DNA of 64,000 nucleotides from the NCBI RefSeq assembly GCF_000730605.1, contig NZ_BBIS01000008.1, forward strand, positions 225,132-289,131, read 5' to 3'. The notes under the pieces were generated by a model. The model had not been told where the DNA came from, searched no databases, and saw only the letters and a program-made list of their open reading frames with translations. Numbering within the stretch: the stretch's first letter is position 1; the number at the start of each line of letters is the position of its first letter. Below, piece by piece: positions 57,924 through 64,000 of this stretch. Source of the stretch: Pseudomonas monteilii NBRC 103158 = DSM 14164 (GTDB lineage Bacteria > Pseudomonadota > Gammaproteobacteria > Pseudomonadales > Pseudomonadaceae). The position numbers and the translations under genes were made by a program.

Positions 57924-58972
57924 GCGCCGTTCCCCAATCCATAACCGCCACGTCGCTCGACCGCCGCATCCAGATGCTGCGCACGGCGATGGGGCCGCTG
58001 ATCGCCGCCGCGCTCGAAGACCCGGACGTGGTGGAGGTGATGCTGAATCCCGATCGCACCCTTTGGGTGGATCGGCTTTCCAGTGGGCGCGCGCCGATGG
58101 GCGTGGAACTGCCCGAGGCGGACGGCGAGCGAATCATCCGCCTCGTGGCCGCCCACGTTGGCGCGGAAGTGCATCGCGGCCAGCCGCTGTTGTCCGCCGA
58201 GTTGCCCGAAACGGGCGAACGCTTCGAGGGCATCTTGCCGCCGGCAGCGCCGGGGCCGGTCTTCGCGCTGCGCAAGCGCGCCATCGGCGTGATTCCGCTG
58301 GAGCGGTACGTCATCGACGGGATGATGACCAGCGCGCAAGCGGGCTTTCTCGTTCGCGCCGTGCGCGAGCGGCAGAACGTGCTGATCGCCGGCGCCACCA
58401 GCAGCGGCAAGACCACGCTCGCCAATGCTTTGCTCGCCGAAATCGCCGCCACCGGCGACCGCGTGCTGGTGCTCGAAGACACGGTGGAGCTGCAATGCGC
58501 GGCCCGCGACCACGTTCCCCTGCGTACCCGCGCAGGCGTGGTGTCGATGACCGAGCTGGTTCGCTCGTCCATGCGCCTGCGGCCTGATCGCGTCGTCGTT
58601 GGCGAAGTGCGCGGCGCCGAGGCACTGGATCTCATCAAGGTGTGGGGCACAGGCCATCCGGGCGGAATCGCCACGATCCATGCCGGCTCCGCGCTCGGCG
58701 CGCTGCAGCGCCTGGAGCAACTGATTCTCGAAGTGGCGGTGAATCCGCCCCGTGCGCTGATCGCCGAAGCGGTCAACGTGGTGATCCACATCGCCGGGCG
58801 CGGGCGCAAGCGCCGCATCGAGAGCATCGCTCGCGTCGTCGGCTTCGACGGCGTGGGCTACCAACTGGCGGACGCGCTGGAAACGCCGTTTCCCGAGCTG
58901 CCGCCACTTCCCGATGCCGCACCCGCTGCGGCGACTTCCCCATCCCCTGACTCACTTGGAGAACTGCCATGA
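57920..58972 (+). CDS. trbB: conjugation ATPase TrbB (VirB11-like)
   Basis: A 350-residue hexameric traffic ATPase. Walker A is IAGATSSGKTTLAN, the Asp box VLVLEDTVELQC and Walker B-like VVVGEVRGAEALDLIKVWGTGHPGG with the TIHAGSA His box. It energises pilus assembly and substrate transfer at the inner membrane. The ATG at 57920 overlaps the RHH gene stop; the longer frame runs inside traG and is rejected. Confidence 0.94.
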   Translation: MSAVPQSITATSLDRRIQMLRTAMGPLIAAALEDPDVVEVMLNPDRTLWVDRLSSGRAPMGVELPEADGERIIRLVAAHVGAEVHRGQPLLSAELPETGERFEGILPPAAPGPVFALRKRAIGVIPLERYVIDGMMTSAQAGFLVRAVRERQNVLIAGATSSGKTTLANALLAEIAATGDRVLVLEDTVELQCAARDHVPLRTRAGVVSMTELVRSSMRLRPDRVVVGEVRGAEALDLIKVWGTGHPGGIATIHAGSALGALQRLEQLILEVAVNPPRALIAEAVNVVIHIAGRGRKRRIESIARVVGFDGVGYQLADALETPFPELPPLPDAAPAAATSPSPDSLGELP

Positions 58973-59352
58973 CGCAGATGACCATTCCTGCTTTCCGTTT
59001 TTCTGCAAATCCGGCTTTGCGTCTTGCGCGGCTGCGCTGCCTGGCCCGCCCTGCGGGGCAAGGGCTGCTGCTGGCCGCGCTGCTGCTGTTCCTGGCCGGA
59101 ACCGCACAGGCCGCCGGTTCCTCGATGCCGTGGGAAGGCCCGCTGCAATCCATCCTCGAATCCATCCAGGGGCCGGTGGCGCGAATCGTCGCGGTCATCA
59201 TCATCATCGCCACGGGCCTCGCGCTGGCTTTCGGCGACACATCCGGCGGATTCCGCAAGCTGATCCAGATTGTCTTCGGTCTATCCATCGCCTTCGCCGC
59301 TTCGAGCTTCTTCCTGTCGTTCTTCAGCTTCTCCGGCGGGGCGGTCGTATGA
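58969..59352 (+). CDS. trbC: conjugal pilin precursor TrbC
   Basis: A 127-residue pilin precursor. A long Sec signal ends near LAGTAQAAGS, followed by two TM segments in the mature part (IVAVIIIIATGLALAFG and QIVFGLSIAFAASSFFLSF). In RP4 the mature pilin is cyclised by TraF, present in this element. It overlaps trbB and trbD by ATGA. Confidence 0.9.
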   Translation: MTQMTIPAFRFSANPALRLARLRCLARPAGQGLLLAALLLFLAGTAQAAGSSMPWEGPLQSILESIQGPVARIVAVIIIIATGLALAFGDTSGGFRKLIQIVFGLSIAFAASSFFLSFFSFSGGAVV

Positions 59353-59621
59353 GTGCCCCAGACACCTTCGCGGACGGTTTCGAGGTGCCGCTGCATCGCT
59401 CGCTGACCGAGCCGATTCTGCTGGGCGGTGCGCCGCGCACCGTGGCGATCGCCAACGGCACGCTGGCCGCCGCTGTCGGGCTGGGCCTGCAACTGTGGAT
59501 TCCCGGCGTGGTGCTCTGGATCGTCGGCCATTCTTTGGCGGTGTGGGGTGCGCGCGTCGATCCGCAGTTCATGCAAGTCTTCGCCCGGCACATCAAGCAT
59601 CGCCCGCTGCTGGACGTGTGA
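59349..59621 (+). CDS. trbD: TrbD (VirB3-like) channel protein
   Basis: A 90-residue VirB3-type inner membrane protein. The start (FEVPLHRSLTEPILLGGAPR) is typical of TrbD, and a TM hairpin covers residues ~35-75. It works with TrbE in the inner membrane complex. It overlaps trbC by 4 bp and lies 15 bp before trbE. Confidence 0.9.
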   Translation: MSAPDTFADGFEVPLHRSLTEPILLGGAPRTVAIANGTLAAAVGLGLQLWIPGVVLWIVGHSLAVWGARVDPQFMQVFARHIKHRPLLDV

Positions 59622-59636
59622 GGGGAGGACGCCGCG

Positions 59637-62096
59637 ATGCTGAACCTCGCCGAATACCGCCAGCGCCCGGCCTTACTTGCCGACTGGCTGCCCTGGGCCG
59701 GGCTGGTCGCGCCGGGCGTCGTCTTGAACAAGGACGGCAGTTTCCAGCGCACGGCCCGGTTTCGCGGGCCTGACCTCGACAGCGCGACGCAAGGCGAGCT
59801 GATCGCCACATCGGCGCGGTTGAACAACGCGCTGCGCCGTATGGGATCGGGCTGGGCGCTGTTCATTGAAGCCGAGCGCCGTCCCGCTGCCGACCATCCG
59901 CACTCGGAGTTTCCTGAGCCGCTGTCGTGGCTGGTGGACGAGGAACGCCGCGCCACCTTCGAGGACTCTGGCAATCACTTCGAGAGTGGCTATCACCTGA
60001 CGCTGGTGTACCTGCCGCCCGAGGAATCGCGCGCCCGCGCGGCGGGGATGCTGTACGAGAACCGGCCCACCGATGGCGTGGACTGGCGCGAGCGCCTGAC
60101 GGCCTTCGTGGCGGAAACAGATCGCGTGTTCGACCTGCTCGATGGCGTGATGCCGGAAATCGCCTGGCTCGATGACAGCCAGACGCTGAGCTACCTGCAC
60201 GCCACCATCTCGACGCGGCGCTACCGCGTCGGCGTGCCCGAAGTGCCGTTCCACATCGACGCGCTGCTGACCGACTCCGCGCTGGTCGGTGGCCTGGCAC
60301 CCATGCTGGGCGACCAGCACCTGCGCGTGGTGTCGGTGCGGGGCTTTCCGACCTCGACCTGGCCGGGGATTCTGGACGACCTCAACCGCCTCGGTTTTGC
60401 CTACCGCTGGAGTACGCGCTTCCTCTGCCTGGACAAAGCCGAGGCGGAAAAAGAACTTTCCCGTCTGCGCCGCCAGTGGTTCGCCAAGCGCAAGAACGTC
60501 ATCGCGCTGCTGCGCGAAACGATCTTCCAGCAGGAAAGCCCGCTGGTCGATACCGACGCCAACAACAAGGCCGCCGACGCGGACGCCGCCCTGCAGGAGC
60601 TGGGAAGCGATCAAGTCGCCTTCGGCTATCTGACGGCGACCGTCACCGTCATGGACGAGGACGCCGCCGTCGCAGACGAGAAGCTGCGCATGGTGGAGCG
60701 CGTCATCCAGGGGCGGGGCTTCGTGACTATCCCCGAAACGCTCAACGCCGTGGATGCGTGGCTGTCGTCCATTCCGGGCAACGCCTACGCCAACGTGCGC
60801 CAGCCCATCGTCTCGACACTGAACCTGGCTCACATGATGCCGGTGTCGGCGGTATGGGCCGGGCCGGAGAAGAACGACCACCTCGACGGCCCGCCGCTGA
60901 TCGTCACGCGCACCGATGGCGCCACGCCGTTCCGGCTGGTGACGCACATCGGCGACGTGGGCCACACGCTGGTCGCGGGGCCGACTGGCATGGGCAAGTC
61001 GGTTCTGCTCGCCACGCTGGCAATGCAGTTCCGCCGCTATCGCGGCTCGCGCATCTTCGCGTTCGACATGGGCCGCTCCATGCGAGCCACGATCCTCGGG
61101 CTGGACGGCGAGCACTACGACCTGGGCACGGATGGCGAAATCGCCTTCCAGCCACTCGCGCGCATCGACCGTGAGGGCTACCGCACCTGGGCCGCCGAAT
61201 GGATCGAAGGCCGCTTGCTGCACGAAGGCGTGGCGGTTGGCCCCGACGAGAAAGCGGCCATCTGGTCGGCGCTCGGCAGCCTCGCCGGTGCGCCGGTGGA
61301 GCAGCGCACGATGACGGGGCTTTCCGTGCTGCTGCAATCGAACGCGCTGCGCCAAGCGCTCGCGCCCTATGTGCTGGGCGGCGCGCACGGCAAGCTGCTG
61401 GACGCCGATCACGACCGGCTCGGCATGGCCGACGTGCAGTGCTTCGAGATGGAGGAGCTGATGCACAGCAAGGCCGCCGTCATGGCCGTGCTGCATTACC
61501 TCTTTGCGCGTTTCGATGAACGCTTCGACGGCGCGCCCACGCTGCTGATCCTCGATGAAGCGTGGCTATTCCTCGATGACCCGGTGTTTGCCGAGCGTAT
61601 CCGCCAGTGGCTCAAGACGCTGCGCAAGAAGAACGTCAGCGTCATCTTCGCCACGCAGAGCCTCGCCGACATCAAGGATTCGAGCATCGCGCCCGCGATC
61701 ATCGAGAGCTGCGCGAGTCGGATTTTCCTGCCCAACCCGCAGGCCACCGAGCCGCAGATTCGCACGATCTACGAGGGCTTCGGCCTCAACAGGCGGCAGA
61801 TCGAAATCGTCGCCACCGCGCAGCCCAAGCGCGACTACTACTACCAATCCCGTCTCGGCAACCGCCTGTTCGACCTCGACCTGGGGCCGGCGGCGCTGGC
61901 CTTCGCGGGCGCGTCCACGCCGCAAGACCAGCGCGACATAGACCGCCTGCTGCTGGACGCCGGCGCACCCGGCTTCGCGGGCGCTTGGCTGCGCCATCGC
62001 GGCCTCGATTGGGCGGCCGACCTGCTGCCCTCGTTCCCCGGCCTGGCGCCGGGTTCCCTCCGTACCACCGACCACCCACAGGAGAGCCTGTCATGA
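59637..62096 (+). CDS. trbE: conjugation ATPase TrbE (VirB4-like)
   Basis: An 819-residue VirB4-class ATPase. Walker A is VAGPTGMGKSVLLATLA (about residue 450) and Walker B TLLILDEAWLFLDDP, with VIFATQSLADI downstream. The N-terminal half begins MLNLAEYRQRPALLADWLPWA as in TrbE. It is the main energising ATPase of the type IV secretion channel. GGGGAGG precedes the ATG, and the stop overlaps trbJ by ATGA. Confidence 0.95.
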   Translation: MLNLAEYRQRPALLADWLPWAGLVAPGVVLNKDGSFQRTARFRGPDLDSATQGELIATSARLNNALRRMGSGWALFIEAERRPAADHPHSEFPEPLSWLVDEERRATFEDSGNHFESGYHLTLVYLPPEESRARAAGMLYENRPTDGVDWRERLTAFVAETDRVFDLLDGVMPEIAWLDDSQTLSYLHATISTRRYRVGVPEVPFHIDALLTDSALVGGLAPMLGDQHLRVVSVRGFPTSTWPGILDDLNRLGFAYRWSTRFLCLDKAEAEKELSRLRRQWFAKRKNVIALLRETIFQQESPLVDTDANNKAADADAALQELGSDQVAFGYLTATVTVMDEDAAVADEKLRMVERVIQGRGFVTIPETLNAVDAWLSSIPGNAYANVRQPIVSTLNLAHMMPVSAVWAGPEKNDHLDGPPLIVTRTDGATPFRLVTHIGDVGHTLVAGPTGMGKSVLLATLAMQFRRYRGSRIFAFDMGRSMRATILGLDGEHYDLGTDGEIAFQPLARIDREGYRTWAAEWIEGRLLHEGVAVGPDEKAAIWSALGSLAGAPVEQRTMTGLSVLLQSNALRQALAPYVLGGAHGKLLDADHDRLGMADVQCFEMEELMHSKAAVMAVLHYLFARFDERFDGAPTLLILDEAWLFLDDPVFAERIRQWLKTLRKKNVSVIFATQSLADIKDSSIAPAIIESCASRIFLPNPQATEPQIRTIYEGFGLNRRQIEIVATAQPKRDYYYQSRLGNRLFDLDLGPAALAFAGASTPQDQRDIDRLLLDAGAPGFAGAWLRHRGLDWAADLLPSFPGLAPGSLRTTDHPQESLS

Positions 62097-62818
62097 AGAA
62101 GCGCCTTATCGCCGCCGCCGTCGCGGCCATGCTTTGCACCGCCACCGCTCATGCGCAATGGGTCGTGGTCGATCCCACGAACCTCGTGCAGAACACGCTG
62201 ACCGCGATCCGCACGCTGGAGCAGATCAACAACCAGATCCAGCAGCTCCAGAACGAAGCACAGATGTTGATGAACCAGGCGCGCAACCTCGCCAGCCTGC
62301 CGTCCAGCGTGGTCGGCCAGTTGCGCGCCAATCTGGCAACGACCGAGCGGCTGATCGCCCAGGCCCGAGGCTTGGCCTATGACGTGACGAATCTGGATCG
62401 GGAGTTCGCACGCCTGTATCCCGAGCAGTACGCCGCCACCGTCAGCGGCGACCAGATGTACCGCGACGCACAGGAGCGTTGGCGGAACACGCTCAACGGC
62501 TTGCAGACCACGATGCAGATGCAAGCTCAGGTGTCGCAGAACCTGGGTGAAGACGAGAGCGTGCTGGCCGATCTCGTTGGCAAGAGCCAGTCGGCCGAAG
62601 GTGCGTTGCAGGCGATGCAGGCCATGAATCAGTTGCTGGCCTTGCAGGCCAAGCAGTCGATCCAGTCGCAGCGGCTCCAGATCACGCAAGACCGGGCGGC
62701 GTCGCTGGAGCTGGCGCGGCAGGCGGCGGCCACGGAGCGCGCCCGCGAAGTGCGGCGGCGCTTCCTGGGCGAAGGGACGCCGTACACGCCGCAGTCCGTG
62801 AACTTCTACGGCAACTGA
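62093..62818 (+). CDS. trbJ: TrbJ (VirB5-like) pilus-tip protein
   Basis: A 241-residue periplasmic protein with a signal peptide (MKKRLIAAAVAAMLCTATAHAQ). It is highly helical: TAIRTLEQINNQIQQLQNEAQMLMNQARNL and the C-terminal coiled coil ITQDRAASLELARQAAATERAREVRRRFLG. It is the VirB5-type minor pilus component. The ATG at 62093 overlaps the trbE stop. Confidence 0.9.
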   Translation: MKKRLIAAAVAAMLCTATAHAQWVVVDPTNLVQNTLTAIRTLEQINNQIQQLQNEAQMLMNQARNLASLPSSVVGQLRANLATTERLIAQARGLAYDVTNLDREFARLYPEQYAATVSGDQMYRDAQERWRNTLNGLQTTMQMQAQVSQNLGEDESVLADLVGKSQSAEGALQAMQAMNQLLALQAKQSIQSQRLQITQDRAASLELARQAAATERAREVRRRFLGEGTPYTPQSVNFYGN

Positions 62819-62830
62819 CGGGAGGCCGCC

Positions 62831-63163
62831 ATGCGATGCGTCCTCGCCCCGTCTGTTGTGGTGCTTGTCGTGCTGCTGGCCGCTTGCGGCAAGCAGCCGG
62901 CCGACAACCTTGCCGATGCCCTGGCCGTCGATCCCGTGCGGCTCAAGGCATTGCGCGCGCAATGCGCGGCCGACCGGCAGGCCACGGGCGAGGACGCTTG
63001 CCGTGCCGCCGCCGAAGCCTTCCGGCGGCGCTTCTTCTCCGGCAAGGCCGGGCCGGATGAATACCAGACGCTGGCCGACCTGCCGCCGATCCCGCCGAGC
63101 TTCGATGAACCGGCCGATGGCATGGCGCCGGCCGTTCCCGCCGAGCCGGAGAACACGCCATGA
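62831..63163 (+). CDS. trbK: TrbK/EexN-like entry-exclusion lipoprotein, copy 2
   Basis: A 110-residue lipoprotein with lipobox VLLAACGK. The mature part shows AVDPVRLKALRAQCAADRQATGEDACRAAAEAFRRRFFSG, the same two-Cys helical pattern as the protein at 54938. It stands between trbJ and trbL, the place of trbK in the RP4 operon, where TrbK gives entry exclusion. Its stop overlaps trbL by ATGA. The symbol is by position and pattern. Confidence 0.72.
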   Translation: MRCVLAPSVVVLVVLLAACGKQPADNLADALAVDPVRLKALRAQCAADRQATGEDACRAAAEAFRRRFFSGKAGPDEYQTLADLPPIPPSFDEPADGMAPAVPAEPENTP

Positions 63164-64000
63164 ATGACGTGACCATCATCGACCAGTTCCTCAACACCTT
63201 TGCCGCGTATATCGACTCGGGTTTCGGGCTGCTGCGGGGCGAAGTGGCGTTCCTCACGGCCACGCTGATCGTCATCGACATGACGATCGCCGGCCTGTAT
63301 TGGGCCATGAGCCATGCCACCGGTCAGGGCGAGGACGTGATCGCCAAGCTTCTGCGCAAGGTGCTGTACGTCGGCGCCTTCGCCTACATCATCAATAACT
63401 TCAACTGGCTGGCCAGCATCGTATTCCGCTCGTTTGCGGGATTAGGCATAACCGCCACCGGCTCGGCCATCACGATGGAAAACTTCTTGCAGCCGGGCCG
63501 GCTGGCGAAAACCGGCATCGACGCCGGGGCGCCGATTCTGGAGCAGATCGGTGAGATGGCGGGCTTTCCCGAAGTATTCGTAAACCTCGACCCCATCGTG
63601 GTGATGTTCCTCGCGTGGCTGGTCGTGGTCTTGTGCTTTTTCGTGCTGGCGATCCAACTGTTCATCACGCTGATCGAGTTCAAGCTGACCACGCTCGCCG
63701 GATTCGTGCTGGTGCCATTCGCGCTCTGGAACAAGACCGCGTTCCTCGCGGAAAAGGTCTTGGGCAACGTGGTGGCCTCCGGCGTCAAGGTTCTGGTGCT
63801 GGCCGTGATCGTCGGTATCGGCTCGGGCTTGTTCGCTCAGTTCCAAGTCCATCCCGCCGAGCCGTCTATCGACCACGCGCTGGTCATCATGCTGGCCTCG
63901 CTCACCTTGCTGGCGCTCGGGATCTTCGGCCCCGGCATCGCCACGGGCCTCGTGTCCGGTGCGCCGCAGCTCGGCGCTGGCGCAATGGCCGGTGCTGCTG
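63160..64000 (+). CDS. trbL: TrbL (VirB6-like) channel protein, cut by window end
   Basis: The first 280 codons are present with no stop. It is a polytopic inner membrane protein beginning MNDVTIIDQFLNTFAAYIDSGFGLL, with about six TM segments visible (for example VAFLTATLIVIDMTIAGLYW and VMFLAWLVVVLCFFVLAIQL) and FKLTTLAGFVLVPFALWNKTAFLAEK typical of TrbL. Proteins of this family usually have ~450-550 residues with a Gly/Ala-rich tail, which is beginning at the window edge (SGAPQLGAGAMAGAA). It overlaps the lipoprotein gene by ATGA. Confidence 0.9.
   Translation, partial: MNDVTIIDQFLNTFAAYIDSGFGLLRGEVAFLTATLIVIDMTIAGLYWAMSHATGQGEDVIAKLLRKVLYVGAFAYIINNFNWLASIVFRSFAGLGITATGSAITMENFLQPGRLAKTGIDAGAPILEQIGEMAGFPEVFVNLDPIVVMFLAWLVVVLCFFVLAIQLFITLIEFKLTTLAGFVLVPFALWNKTAFLAEKVLGNVVASGVKVLVLAVIVGIGSGLFAQFQVHPAEPSIDHALVIMLASLTLLALGIFGPGIATGLVSGAPQLGAGAMAGAA

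Overview
The window has two parts. Positions 1 to about 25,270 look like ordinary chromosome of a Pseudomonas putida-group bacterium: the aau/aat acidic amino acid uptake locus, a glpFKRD glycerol cluster, argF, bfr/bfd, grxD and a 2-Cys peroxiredoxin, in an order I recognise from that group. From about 25,271 to the right edge lies the left and central part of an integrative and conjugative element (ICE) with a Tn4371-type backbone. Its right end is outside the window.

Chromosome. An exported alpha/beta hydrolase and a GlpM-like membrane protein precede AauR/AauS (sigma-54 two-component system) and the AatJQMP glutamate/aspartate ABC transporter. Upstream of aatJ a -24/-12 promoter and two upstream operator-like dyads can be read. 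Divergent from aatJ is a 1,474-codon gene for an LRR/NEL-type E3 ubiquitin ligase, a class usually met as type III effectors. Then come glpD, glpR, glpK and glpF (minus strand, GlpR-type sites between them), ybaK, an iron-type ABC ATPase overlapping argF (with an ArgR-like tandem operator), a molybdopterin oxidoreductase, grxD, bfr, bfd and the peroxiredoxin. The ICE is inserted at the terminator of the peroxiredoxin gene.

ICE backbone. int is translationally coupled to a DUF1016/PDDEXK nuclease. It is followed by radC, nickel cargo (nreA-like regulator and nreB-like exporter), DUF2958, a small protein, DUF932, a 686-residue ParB-like protein, a GNAT acetyltransferase, DUF736, an XRE regulator, a second DUF2958, DUF2285, an AlpA-like HTH protein, repA, a putative iteron origin, parA, an RHH-like protein, DUF2840, traF and a DUF3363 relaxase. 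The transfer block is LysR, an EexN-like lipoprotein, traG, an RHH protein, trbB, C, D, E, J, a second EexN/TrbK-like lipoprotein and trbL (cut by the window end). Most transfer genes overlap by ATGA.

Cargo between relaxase and traG. A metal efflux module contains a BlaI-type repressor, an M56 (BlaR1-like) membrane metallopeptidase without a penicillin-binding sensor, an RND efflux CBA set of the divalent-cation class, a HupE/UreJ-like membrane protein, a membrane-anchored beta-domain protein and a small exported protein. Two near-identical dyads sit before the regulator pair and before the efflux operon. The periplasmic loop of the peptidase carries Cys and His residues that could bind metal. 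I regard this as the best candidate for an under-described regulatory system here.

The ICE also carries three families of dispersed intergenic repeats, a leaderless-looking nreA promoter with the operator inside its spacer, and hairpins upstream of the relaxase that could be oriT. All functions are inferred by reading the sequence; no searches were run.
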